From: Streptomyces sp. NBC_01198
GTDB lineage: Bacteria > Actinomycetota > Actinomycetes > Streptomycetales > Streptomycetaceae
Direction of reading: 5' to 3'
NCBI RefSeq assembly: GCF_036010485.1
Contig: NZ_CP108568.1
Location: 5,604,501-5,668,500, forward strand
DNA length: 64,000 nt
The translations under genes were made by a program, and so were the position numbers. Positions 40,891 to 48,780 of this stretch are shown one piece after another. The first letter of the stretch is position 1. Every line of letters begins with the position of its first letter. The notes beneath the pieces were generated by a model. The model searched no databases. It was not told the origin of the DNA and was given only the letters and a program-made list of their open reading frames with translations.

Positions 40891-43023
40891 ATGACTCAGA
40901 CACCGACAAAGCAGCAGCCGCCGCAGGCGCGCGCCCACTTCGTCGTACCGGCCAAGCACCCCATGGTGACCGTCCTGGGATCTGGCGACGCTCTCCTCCG
41001 CGTGATCGAGCAGGCGTTCCCGGCCGTCGACATCCATGTACGGGGCAACGAGATCAGCGCCGTCGGCGAGGCCGACGACGTGGCCCTCGTCCAGCGGCTC
41101 TTCGACGAGATGATGCTGGTGCTGCGCACCGGCCAGCCCATGACGGAGGACGCCGTGGAGCGGTCCATCGCCATGCTCCGGGCCAACGGCAGCGCCGCCG
41201 ACGAGGACGCCGAGACACCCGCCCAGGTGCTCACCCAGAACATCCTGTCCAGCCGCGGCCGCACCATCCGTCCCAAGACGCTCAACCAGAAGCGGTACGT
41301 GGACGCGATCGACCGCCACACCATCGTCTTCGGCATCGGCCCCGCCGGTACCGGCAAGACGTATCTGGCGATGGCCAAGGCCGTGCAGGCCCTGCAGTCC
41401 AAGCAGGTCAACCGCATCATCCTGACCCGCCCCGCGGTCGAGGCCGGCGAGCGTCTCGGCTTCCTGCCCGGCACGCTCTACGAGAAGATCGACCCGTATC
41501 TGCGCCCGCTCTACGACGCCCTGCACGACATGCTGGACCCGGACTCGATCCCCCGCCTGATGGCTGCCGGCACCATCGAGGTCGCCCCGCTGGCGTACAT
41601 GCGCGGCCGCGCGCAGCCGACCTTCACCAAGGTCCTCACGCCCTCGGGCTTCCGCCCCATCGGGGAGCTCCAGGTCGGTGACCTGGTCGTCGGGTCGAAC
41701 GGGGAGCCGACCCCGGTTCTCGGTGTGTATCCGCAGGGCGAGAAGGATGTCTACCGCGTCACGGCCCAGGACGGGTCGTCGACGCTGTGCTGCGGGGACC
41801 ATCTCTGGACGGTCAGGACGGCCGCCGACCGCCGTCGCGACAGGCCGTGGCGCGTCCTGGAGACGAAGGAGATGATCGGGAAGCTCCGGGCCGCGCACGC
41901 ACGGCGCTACGAGCTGCCGCTGCTGACGGCGCCGGTGTGCCTCCCGGCCCAGGACGTCCCGATGGACCCGTACGCCCTTGGTCTGCTGCTCGGCGACGGC
42001 TGCCTCACCGGCTCCACCACACCCTCCTTCGCCTCCGCCGACCCCGAACTGGTATCGGCTCTGCAAGCTGCACTGCCCGGCGTCAGCGTGGTCTGGAAGG
42101 ACCGGGTAAGCACGCCCGGCGACGTCATCACGCTGGAGAATCCGGCCACGGCCTCCCTGAGGACGCTCGACCTGCTCGGCAACCGTTCGCACGCGAAGTT
42201 CGTGCCCGATGCCTATCTGCAGAATTCCGCCGAGGTCAGGCTGGCCGTGCTGCAGGGCCTCCTGGACGCCGACGGCGGACCGGTCGTCCAGGCAGGCCGT
42301 ACGTGCCGCGTTCAGTACACCACCACGTCCATCCTGCTCCGGGACGACGTGGTCGCCCTGGTCCAGTCCCTGGGCGGGGTGGCGTACACCCGCCGCAGGG
42401 CCGCGGAAGGGCGGAAGCCCGGCCGGGTGAACGGGCGCGACGTGCACCACCGCTACGACGCCCACGTCATCGACATCCGGCTGCCGCAAGGGGTCGAGCC
42501 CTTCCGTCTGACCCGCAAACGGGACGCGTACGCCGCAGCCGGGGGCGGTGGCCGCCCGATGCGGTTCATCGACAGCATCGAGCCCGCAGGGCGTGAGGAG
42601 GCGGTGTGCATCCAGGTCGCCGCAGCCGACTCGCTGTATGTCACCGAGGACTACCTGCTCACCCACAACACCCTCAACGACGCGTTCATCATCCTGGACG
42701 AGGCACAGAACACCAGCGCCGAGCAGATGAAGATGTTCCTGACCAGGCTCGGCTTCGAGTCCAAGATCGTCATCACCGGTGACATCACCCAGGTGGACCT
42801 GCCGACCGGCACGAAAAGCGGACTGCGGCAGGTGCAGGACATCCTCGAAGACGTGGAGGACGTCCACTTCTCCCGGCTCACCAGCACCGACGTGGTGCGG
42901 CATAAGCTGGTCGGACGCATCGTGGACGCCTACGAGCGGTACGACAACGCGGTCGCGGAAGCGGACGCCGGCGCCGGAAACGGCCGCGGCGGCGGCAACG
43001 GCGCACGACCCAAGAGAAAGTAA
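40891..43023 (+). CDS. phoH: PhoH-like ATPase containing an in-frame intein
   Basis: 710-residue precursor. Exteins: residues 1-240 and 594-710, joining to a 357-residue PhoH protein, an ATPase linked to RNA metabolism. Seen: Walker A GPAGTGKT at 150-157, TRPAVEAGERLGFLPG, Walker B FIILDEAQN just after the insertion, and ITGDITQVDLP. An intein (residues 241-593) separates MRGR from TLNDAFII, so native PhoH would need protein splicing to become active. The gene heads the phoH-ybeY-CBS-...-era cluster conserved in actinobacteria. No stop or frameshift occurs across both junctions, consistent with a functional splicing element. Confidence 0.95.
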   Translation: MTQTPTKQQPPQARAHFVVPAKHPMVTVLGSGDALLRVIEQAFPAVDIHVRGNEISAVGEADDVALVQRLFDEMMLVLRTGQPMTEDAVERSIAMLRANGSAADEDAETPAQVLTQNILSSRGRTIRPKTLNQKRYVDAIDRHTIVFGIGPAGTGKTYLAMAKAVQALQSKQVNRIILTRPAVEAGERLGFLPGTLYEKIDPYLRPLYDALHDMLDPDSIPRLMAAGTIEVAPLAYMRGRAQPTFTKVLTPSGFRPIGELQVGDLVVGSNGEPTPVLGVYPQGEKDVYRVTAQDGSSTLCCGDHLWTVRTAADRRRDRPWRVLETKEMIGKLRAAHARRYELPLLTAPVCLPAQDVPMDPYALGLLLGDGCLTGSTTPSFASADPELVSALQAALPGVSVVWKDRVSTPGDVITLENPATASLRTLDLLGNRSHAKFVPDAYLQNSAEVRLAVLQGLLDADGGPVVQAGRTCRVQYTTTSILLRDDVVALVQSLGGVAYTRRRAAEGRKPGRVNGRDVHHRYDAHVIDIRLPQGVEPFRLTRKRDAYAAAGGGGRPMRFIDSIEPAGREEAVCIQVAAADSLYVTEDYLLTHNTLNDAFIILDEAQNTSAEQMKMFLTRLGFESKIVITGDITQVDLPTGTKSGLRQVQDILEDVEDVHFSRLTSTDVVRHKLVGRIVDAYERYDNAVAEADAGAGNGRGGGNGARPKRK
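41611..42669 (+). other. Class 3-type intein with LAGLIDADG endonuclease in PhoH
   Basis: 353 residues. The N-terminal residue is Ala (AQPTFTKVLTPSGFRPIG), not Cys or Ser. Block B has CCGDHLWTV with His64 and Trp66; block F has AVCIQVAAADSLYVTEDYLL with Cys333; block G ends LTHN with Thr351 and Asn353; the first C-extein residue is Thr. Trp-Cys-Thr at these places is the class 3 signature, in which the block F Cys replaces the missing N-terminal nucleophile. An endonuclease lies between: YALGLLLGDG (residues 121-130) and LQGLLDADG (214-222), with both acidic residues intact. Insertion is in the conserved Walker B approach, typical of intein sites. Confidence 0.92.
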
Positions 43024-43037
43024 CCGACCACATCATC

Positions 43038-43532
43038 ATGGCGATCGACGTCAACAACGAGTCCGGCTGGGAGATCGACGAGCAGGCGGTCCTCGACGCC
43101 GCCCGCTACGCCCTCCAGCGCATGCGCATCCATCCGCTGTCCGAGCTGTCGGTGATCGTGGTGGACGCCGCCGCCATGGAGCAGCTGCACGTGCAGTGGA
43201 TGGACCTGCCGGGCCCCACCGATGTCATGTCCTTCCCGATGGACGAGCTGCGGCCCGGCAAGGAGGACGAGGAGCCCGCGCAGGGGCTGCTCGGCGACAT
43301 CGTGCTGTGCCCCGAGGTCGCCAAGCAGCAGGGCGAGGAGGCGCCGACCGCGCACTCCATGGACGAGGAGCTCCAGCTGCTCACCGTGCACGGCGTCCTG
43401 CACCTGCTCGGGTACGACCACGAGGAGGCGGACGAGAAGGCCGAGATGTTCGGCCTGCAGAAGGCCATCCTGGACGGGTGGCGGGCCGAACGCGGCATCG
43501 AGGGGCCCTCGCCCGCGCCCACCACCCACTGA
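43038..43532 (+). CDS. ybeY: Endoribonuclease YbeY
   Basis: 164-residue single-strand-specific metallo-endoribonuclease for 16S rRNA maturation and ribosome quality control. ATG at 43038, 14 bases after phoH. Seen: LSVIVVDAAAMEQLHVQWMD, GPTDVMSFPMDE, LLGDIVLCPEVA, and the zinc motif HGVLHLLGYDH (HxxxHxxxxxH). The C-terminus extends slightly (GIEGPSPAPTTH). phoH and ybeY are adjacent in most bacteria. Confidence 0.96.
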   Translation: MAIDVNNESGWEIDEQAVLDAARYALQRMRIHPLSELSVIVVDAAAMEQLHVQWMDLPGPTDVMSFPMDELRPGKEDEEPAQGLLGDIVLCPEVAKQQGEEAPTAHSMDEELQLLTVHGVLHLLGYDHEEADEKAEMFGLQKAILDGWRAERGIEGPSPAPTTH

Positions 43533-43548
43533 CGGCGGCGCGCACCGC

Positions 43549-44877
43549 ATGATCGTCTCCGCAGTCCTGCTCGTCATCGTCGCCTGGCTGGCCGCGTGCG
43601 CCGAGGCCGCCATCGCCAGGATCTCCCGCTTCCGCGCCGAGGACGCGCTGCGCTCTGGCCGCAAGGGCGCCGCGAACCTGCTGGCGGTGGCCTCGGATCC
43701 GACCCGCTACCTGAATGTGGCGCTGCTGGTCAGGGTCGGCTGCGAGACCGCGGCTGCCGTGCTGATCACCGTCGTCTGCGACCGGAACTTCGACCGTACG
43801 TGGCAGGTCCTCGCCGTCGCGATCGGCGTGATGGTGCTAGTGTCCTACGTGGCGGTGGGCGTCTCGCCGCGCACCATCGGCCGCCAGCACCCGATGAACA
43901 CCGCGACGGCCGCCTCGTACGTGCTGCTGCCGCTGGCCCGGGTGATGGGGCCGGTGCCCGGGCTGCTGATCCTGCTCGGCAACGCTCTGACGCCCGGAAA
44001 GGGCTTCAAACGCGGCCCGTTCGCGAGCGAGGCGGAGCTGCGGGCCATGGTGGACCTCGCCGAGTCCGAGTCGCTGATCGAGGACGACGAGCGCCGCATG
44101 GTGCACTCGGTCTTCGAACTGGGCGACACCATCGTGCGCGAGGTGATGGTGCCGCGGCCCGAACTGGTGATGATCGAGCGCTTCAAGACGATCCGTCAGG
44201 CCACCACGCTGGCGCTGCGCAGCGGCTTCTCGCGCATCCCGGTGACCGGTGAGAGCGAGGACGACGTCGTGGGCTTCGTCTACCTCAAGGACCTGGCCCG
44301 GCGCACCCACATCAACCGGGAGGCCGAGAGCGACCTGGTCTCCACGCTGATCAGGCCGGCCGCCTTCGTGCCCGACACCAAGAACGCCGGCGACCTGCTG
44401 CGGGAGATGCAGCGCGACCGCAACCACGTCGCGGTGGTGGTCGACGAGTACGGCGGCACCGCGGGCATCGTCACCATCGAGGACATCCTGGAGGAGATCG
44501 TCGGCGAGATCACCGACGAGTACGACCGGGAGACCCCGCCGGTGGAGGAACTGGGCGCCGGCCGCCACCGGGTCACCGCCCGGCTCGACATCGGCGACCT
44601 GGGGGAGCTGTACGGGGTGCTGCTGGACGACGACGACGTCGAGACGGTCGGCGGCCTGCTCGCCAAGTCGCTCGGCCGGGTGCCGATCCCGGGCGCCACG
44701 GCCGTGGTGCCGCTGCCGGAGGACGGTTCCGGCGAGCGCGAGACGGTCGCACTGCGGCTCACCGCGGAGACGCAGGCGGGCCGCCGCAACCGGATCGGCA
44801 CCGTGCTGGTCGAGCCGCTGGATGCGGCGCAGGCCGCCGCGCACGAGGATGCGCTGCCCGACGACGACCAGGTATGA
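43549..44877 (+). CDS. CNNM/CorC-like transporter with CBS domains
   Basis: 442-residue membrane protein. ATG at 43549, 16 bases after ybeY. Order: DUF21 transmembrane domain (about residues 1-150, 3-4 helices, MIVSAVLLVIVAWLAACAEAA), a linker with FASEAELRAMVDLAESESLIEDDERRMVHSVFELGD, a CBS pair (REVMVPRPELVMIE to TIEDILEEIVGEI), and a C-terminal CorC_HlyC domain (TARLDIGDLGELYGVLL). Family members are implicated in magnesium or cobalt efflux; the older haemolysin label is misleading. It is part of the phoH-ybeY-era neighbourhood found also in mycobacteria. Confidence 0.93.
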   Translation: MIVSAVLLVIVAWLAACAEAAIARISRFRAEDALRSGRKGAANLLAVASDPTRYLNVALLVRVGCETAAAVLITVVCDRNFDRTWQVLAVAIGVMVLVSYVAVGVSPRTIGRQHPMNTATAASYVLLPLARVMGPVPGLLILLGNALTPGKGFKRGPFASEAELRAMVDLAESESLIEDDERRMVHSVFELGDTIVREVMVPRPELVMIERFKTIRQATTLALRSGFSRIPVTGESEDDVVGFVYLKDLARRTHINREAESDLVSTLIRPAAFVPDTKNAGDLLREMQRDRNHVAVVVDEYGGTAGIVTIEDILEEIVGEITDEYDRETPPVEELGAGRHRVTARLDIGDLGELYGVLLDDDDVETVGGLLAKSLGRVPIPGATAVVPLPEDGSGERETVALRLTAETQAGRRNRIGTVLVEPLDAAQAAAHEDALPDDDQV

Positions 44878-44987
44878 GTCAGGCTTCTGACGCTTAGCAG
44901 AATCAGTCCTTGGACTTCTGGTCATGCCCGGGCCAGGCTGGAGACAGCAGGGAGCAAGGACCGTCAGCGATTCGAGGGAGCCCGACC

Positions 44988-45341
44988 ATGACCGACACCC
45001 GTGCACGCGCCCAGCACCCCGAGGACCTCGCCCGCCTCTTTGTGGCCCGCGTCAACGCCCGCGACCTCGACGGCATCCTGGAGCTCTTCGAGCCCGACGC
45101 CGTCGTCGCCTTCCCGGCCGACCGCCCCTCGCAGGGCACCGCCGCGCTGCGCGAGCTCTACGCGGGCCTGCTCGCCGCCAACCCGGTCTTCGAGGTCGAG
45201 GACCCGCTGCCGACCCTGATCAGCGGCGACCTGGCGCTCACCTCGACCGCCCCGAAGGACGGCACGGGCGGCCGGGTCCAGGTGGCCCGCCGGCAGCCGG
45301 ACGGCAGCTGGCTGCGCGTCATCGACCGCCCGGAGTCGTAG
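44988..45341 (+). CDS. SnoaL/NTF2-like protein
   Basis: 117 residues with the alpha+beta NTF2 pattern: HPEDLARLFVARVNARDLDG (helix pair), then ILELFEPDAVVAF, GTAALRELYAGLLAANPVFEVE, and strands VQVARRQPDGSWLRVIDRPES. The YybH/SnoaL group includes isomerases and many binding proteins; no catalytic residue can be assigned. ATG 44988 is preceded by GGGAG. Convergent with the following small gene (8-base gap). Confidence 0.85.
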   Translation: MTDTRARAQHPEDLARLFVARVNARDLDGILELFEPDAVVAFPADRPSQGTAALRELYAGLLAANPVFEVEDPLPTLISGDLALTSTAPKDGTGGRVQVARRQPDGSWLRVIDRPES

Positions 45342-45349
45342 CTCCTGGC

Positions 45350-45544
45350 TCAGAGGCCGAAGCTGCCGAGCATGCCCAGCAGGTTGGCGCTCGCCTCGTG
45401 GATGGAGCCGGCCAGGCTGGTGTCCGCCAGGTAGAAGCCGAGGGCTCCGCAGGCGAAGGCGTGGCAGGATTTCAGGGCGCTCTTGCGCTTCAGGAAGACC
45501 GTGAATGCGGCGAGCGCGATGACGAACGGCATGTGCAGGAGCAT
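45350..45544 (-). CDS. Small hydrophobic membrane protein
   Basis: 64 residues. ATG 45544 follows GAGAGG at 8 bases; GTG 45553 is an upstream alternative. Two hydrophobic segments: LLHMPFVIALAAFTVFL and ACGALGFYLADTSLAGSI, joined by a basic loop KRKSALKSCH. No family assigned. Small proteins of this sort beside the era locus recur in streptomycetes. Function unknown. Confidence 0.7.
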   Translation of the reverse strand: MLLHMPFVIALAAFTVFLKRKSALKSCHAFACGALGFYLADTSLAGSIHEASANLLGMLGSFGL

Positions 45545-45655
45545 GGGGATCACCTCTCACAGGCGCACTGCCCAGCAAGGCTAGGCGCCGGTCGCCGCAC
45601 GCGCATGTTCACGTACGCAGAGCCACGCCCAGGGGTACGCCCTATGATCGCGCCC

Positions 45656-46021
45656 ATGACCGATCAGCAGCCGGCCGCCGACCTGCCGGACCCGGAAGAC
45701 CGCAAGCTCGTGACCCTGGCCAGGGCCGCCCGGGCCCGCAACGGGGTGCCGGAGGGCGCGGCCGTCCGCGACGAGACCGGCAGGACGTACGTGGCCGGCA
45801 CGGTCGCCCTGGAGTCGCTGCGGCTCAGCGCGCTGCAGACCGCGGTCGCGATGGCGGTGGCCAGCGGCGCGACGTCGCTGGAGGCGGCCGCGGTCGTCAC
45901 CGCCGCCGAGGGCGCCGCCGACGCCGACCGGGCCGCCGTCCGCGACCTCGGCGGGTCCGGTGTGCCGGTGATCGTGGCCGGCCCCGACGGAGCCGTGCGG
46001 GCCACCGTCACGGCCGGCTGA
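45656..46021 (+). CDS. Cytidine deaminase-like protein lacking zinc ligands
   Basis: 121 residues aligning with the small cytidine deaminase fold (LVTLARAARARNGVPEGAAVRDETGRTYVAGTVALESLRLSALQTAVA). In true deaminases the segment corresponding to ALESLRLSALQTA carries a Cys-Ala-Glu zinc/catalytic motif, and a PCxxC follows later; here neither Cys nor the catalytic Glu is present. It is therefore probably not a deaminase. ATG 45656 is chosen; ATG 45644 has a better ribosome site (AGGGG). A short CDA-like gene in this place before era is also found in mycobacteria. Confidence 0.82.
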   Translation: MTDQQPAADLPDPEDRKLVTLARAARARNGVPEGAAVRDETGRTYVAGTVALESLRLSALQTAVAMAVASGATSLEAAAVVTAAEGAADADRAAVRDLGGSGVPVIVAGPDGAVRATVTAG

Positions 46022-46027
46022 GCGGCC

Positions 46028-46366
46028 TCACAGCGCGTCGGGGCCGCGTTCGCCGGTCCTGACGCGTACGGCGGTGTCGACCGGCACCGCCCACACCTTG
46101 CCGTCGCCGATCTTGCCGCTGCGCGCGGCCTCGACCAGGGCGTCGATGACCGCGTCCACCTCCGCCTCCTCGACCAGCACCTCGATGCGGACCTTGGGGA
46201 CCAGGTCGACCCGGTATTCGGCGCCGCGGTAGACCTCGGTGTGGCCGCGCTGCCTGCCGAAGCCGCTGGCCTCGGTGACCGTCATCCCCTTCACCCCCAC
46301 CTCCTGCAGGGCCGTCTTCACGTCGTCCAGCTTGTACGGCTTGATGACCGCGGTGACCAGCTTCAT
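46028..46366 (-). CDS. glnK: P-II nitrogen regulatory protein
   Basis: 112-residue canonical P-II signal protein that senses 2-oxoglutarate and ATP/ADP. Seen: MKLVTAVIKPYKLDDVK; the T-loop GRQRGHTEVYRGAEYRVDL with Tyr51 (site of nucleotidylylation); PKVRIEV; and the C-terminal KIGDGKVWAVPVDTAVRVRTGERGPDAL block. All ligand residues look intact. Unusual: it is not next to amtB or glnD, the normal actinobacterial operon; this suggests a second P-II or a relocated copy. Convergent with the deaminase-like gene, divergent from era. Confidence 0.93.
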   Translation of the reverse strand: MKLVTAVIKPYKLDDVKTALQEVGVKGMTVTEASGFGRQRGHTEVYRGAEYRVDLVPKVRIEVLVEEAEVDAVIDALVEAARSGKIGDGKVWAVPVDTAVRVRTGERGPDAL

Positions 46367-46570
46367 CCCGGTGGGCTCCTGTCGTGGACGACCCGCGCGC
46401 GGCGGCGTGCACGGCGGCGCCGTGGGACTTGCCGTGCGTGAGCACGCCGTGATCGTAGGCGCTGCGGACGGCTCCGCGGTGCGGTCCGGGCCGGTCCCTC
46501 GGCGATCCCCGCCCGGCCGGAAGCGCATCGCCGTGTCGAACGCCTCGCCTCATCGGGGAGAATGAAGCGC

Positions 46571-47515
46571 ATGAGCGCTCGTACCCCCTCCGCCGCCGGC
46601 CCCACGCACCGGTCCGGCTTCGCCTGCTTCGTCGGCCGCCCCAACGCCGGCAAGTCCACCCTCACGAACGCTCTGGTCGGCCAGAAGGTGGCGATCACCT
46701 CCAACCGGCCACAGACGACCCGGCACACCGTCCGCGGCATCGTGCACCGCCCGGAGGCCCAGCTCGTCCTGGTCGACACCCCGGGCCTGCACAAGCCCCG
46801 CACCCTGCTCGGCGAACGCCTCAACGACGTGGTGCGCAGCACCTGGGCCGAGGTCGACGTGATCGGCTTCTGCCTGCCGGCCGACCAGAAGCTCGGCCCT
46901 GGCGACACGTTCATCGCGCGCGAGCTGGCCGGGATCCGCAAGACCCCGAAGGTCGCGGTCGTCACCAAGACCGACCTGATCGACTCCAAGGCCCTGGCCC
47001 ACCAGCTCCTCGCCGTCGACAAGCTCGGCCGCGACCTCGGCTTCGAATGGGCCGAGGTCGTGCCGGTCTCAGCGGTCTCCGGCGAGCAGGTCGGCCTGCT
47101 CGCCGACCTGCTCGTCCCGCTGCTCCCCGAGGGCCCCGCCCTCTACCCCGAGGGCGACCTGACCGACGAGCCCGAGCAGATCATGGTGGCCGAGCTGATC
47201 CGCGAGGCGGCGCTCGAAGGGGTACGCGACGAGCTGCCGCACTCGATCGCGGTGGTCGTCGAGGAGATGCTGCCCCGCGAGGGCCGCCCCGCCGACCGCC
47301 CGCTGCTGGACATCCACGCCAACGTCTACATCGAGCGCCCCAGCCAGAAGGGCATCGTCATCGGCCCCAAGGGCGCCCGCCTGAAGGAGGTCGGCATGAA
47401 GTCCCGCCACCAGATCGAGGCACTCCTCGGCACCCCCGTCTTCCTCGACCTCCACGTCAAGGTGGCCAAGGACTGGCAACGCGACCCGAAACAACTCCGC
47501 AAACTCGGCTTCTAG
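46571..47515 (+). CDS. era: GTPase Era
   Basis: 314-residue Ras-like GTPase with KH domain required for 30S maturation. ATG 46571 (MSARTPSAAG) is chosen; ATG 46562 is two bases from GGGGAGA. Seen: G1 GRPNAGKST, G3 DTPGLHKPR, G4 TKTDL, G5 VSAVSG; then the C-terminal KH domain with ANVYIERPSQKGIVIGPKGARLKEVG. The 200 bases shared with glnK must contain both promoters. Confidence 0.97.
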   Translation: MSARTPSAAGPTHRSGFACFVGRPNAGKSTLTNALVGQKVAITSNRPQTTRHTVRGIVHRPEAQLVLVDTPGLHKPRTLLGERLNDVVRSTWAEVDVIGFCLPADQKLGPGDTFIARELAGIRKTPKVAVVTKTDLIDSKALAHQLLAVDKLGRDLGFEWAEVVPVSAVSGEQVGLLADLLVPLLPEGPALYPEGDLTDEPEQIMVAELIREAALEGVRDELPHSIAVVVEEMLPREGRPADRPLLDIHANVYIERPSQKGIVIGPKGARLKEVGMKSRHQIEALLGTPVFLDLHVKVAKDWQRDPKQLRKLGF

Positions 47516-47518
47516 CCG

Positions 47519-47618
47519 CGCCCGGCAGGGCGTGCGGCGTGGGGGGCGCGGGGAACTGCTCGACCGGCCCCCGCCGGGGGGAGGTCCGGTGAAAGCCCCC
47601 GCCCGGCAGGGCGTGCGG
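47519..47618 (+). repeat. 19-bp direct repeats flanking a dispersed-repeat copy
   Basis: CGCCCGGCAGGGCGTGCGG occurs at 47519-47537 and again at 47600-47618 (81-bp period). Between them lies a core copy GGGGCGCGGGGAACTGCTCG (47543-47562) and a CCCCCGCCGGGGG hairpin. The arrangement resembles a duplicated target or a tandem duplication. Confidence 0.75.
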
Positions 47619-47622
47619 GACC

Positions 47623-48639
47623 CTACCCGCGCCGCCCCCGGGCGGGGGCGAGGTAGGGACCGGGACCCTTCAGGGTCCGATGGATCGGGGCTGTCTCCGT
47701 CCGCCGGACACCGGCAATGGCCGCCACCGGCCCGGTGAGATATCGGTACAGCGCCCGCGCGTCCCGGCACAGCAGCGACGCGTAAAGATTCGCCGTCCCC
47801 GTCGTGGCGGCCGCGAAGGCCACCTCCTCGTGCCCGGCCAGCGCGCGCCCCGCCGCCGCGAGCCCGGCCGGCTCGACCTCTAGCAGCAGCACCGCCCGCA
47901 TCTCGGGCGCCAGGACGCCGGTCCCGAAGTCCAGGTCGTAGTAGAGCGCCCCGCAGGCCCGCAGCTCGGCCATCCGGCGCCGTACGGTCGTCGGGGACCA
48001 GCCGGTGAGCGCGGCGAGCCCGGCCGCCGGGGTGCGCCCGTCGTGGGCCAGCGCGGTGAACATCCGCCGGTCCTCCTCCCCGAGCACCGCGGGCTCGCCG
48101 TCCGCCGCGACGGGCGGCGGCCGCAGCGCCCGTACCTGCTCGGGCGCCAGCGGCCCGGTCCTGCTGAGCGGACTGAGGTCGTGGCCGAAGAAGACGTGCA
48201 GCAGCGCGTGCGCGGTCACCTGCACCACCCGCGGCGTCCGCGGCAGCTTCTGCAGCAGCAGCGCGTCGGCGTCCGTGTCGGGGCCGGAGGCGTAGGTGAG
48301 GCAGCAGATCTCCGTACCGCCGGACAGCAGGCTGACCCAGCGGGTGTCGGTACGCCGGGCCAGCGCCTCGCCGATCGACGCGGCGGCGTCGGGCGTGCAG
48401 CGCACCCGGACGAACCACGGCGTGAGCCCGATCCGCAGCGGGTCGCTCAGCCCGAGCACCCGCAGCCCGGCGGACGTCCGCAGCCGGGCGTAACGGCGGG
48501 CGACCGTCTGGTCGGAGACGCCGAGGACCTCGCCGATCCGCCGGAAGGGCGCCCGGCCGTCGAGTTGCAGCGCCTGCGCGACCTGCTGGTCGAGCAGGTC
48601 GAGATCGCCCAGCGGCATCATCGGGCTGTCGGATCGCAT
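47623..48639 (-). CDS. Double-domain Lrp/AsnC family regulator
   Basis: 338 residues containing two Lrp-like halves. First: LDLLDQQVAQALQLDGRAPFRRIGEVLGVSDQTVARRYARLR (HTH) and a following RAM-like domain. Second: LGEEDRRMFTALAHDGRTPAAGLAALTGWSPTTVRRRMAEL (HTH) with AVLLLEVEPAGLAAAGRAL. Two DNA-binding modules per chain could mimic a dimer. It is divergent from a DHA2 exporter with a 141-base gap, so that gene is the likely target. Effector unknown. Confidence 0.9.
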   Translation of the reverse strand: MRSDSPMMPLGDLDLLDQQVAQALQLDGRAPFRRIGEVLGVSDQTVARRYARLRTSAGLRVLGLSDPLRIGLTPWFVRVRCTPDAAASIGEALARRTDTRWVSLLSGGTEICCLTYASGPDTDADALLLQKLPRTPRVVQVTAHALLHVFFGHDLSPLSRTGPLAPEQVRALRPPPVAADGEPAVLGEEDRRMFTALAHDGRTPAAGLAALTGWSPTTVRRRMAELRACGALYYDLDFGTGVLAPEMRAVLLLEVEPAGLAAAGRALAGHEEVAFAAATTGTANLYASLLCRDARALYRYLTGPVAAIAGVRRTETAPIHRTLKGPGPYLAPARGRRG

Positions 48640-48780
48640 CCTGACAGCCTAGGTGGTGTCGGATTCCGCCACCGATGCCCCGGTGGCTGTGGGAGTGGAG
48701 GCGCGGTCCGCCAGCCTGTGACCGTCACCGCCGCACCACCGCACCGCACCGCGCTGCACCGCACGAACGGAGTCCACCCG

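Noticed and set aside
41611..42669. Treating the insertion as a frameshift or assembly artefact in phoH
   Set aside because: Both junctions are in frame and the insert has all splicing blocks and endonuclease motifs.
44924..45643. Long N-terminal extension of the deaminase-like protein
   Set aside because: It runs out of frame through the SnoaL-like gene and the opposing small gene; only the part from 45644/45656 has homology.
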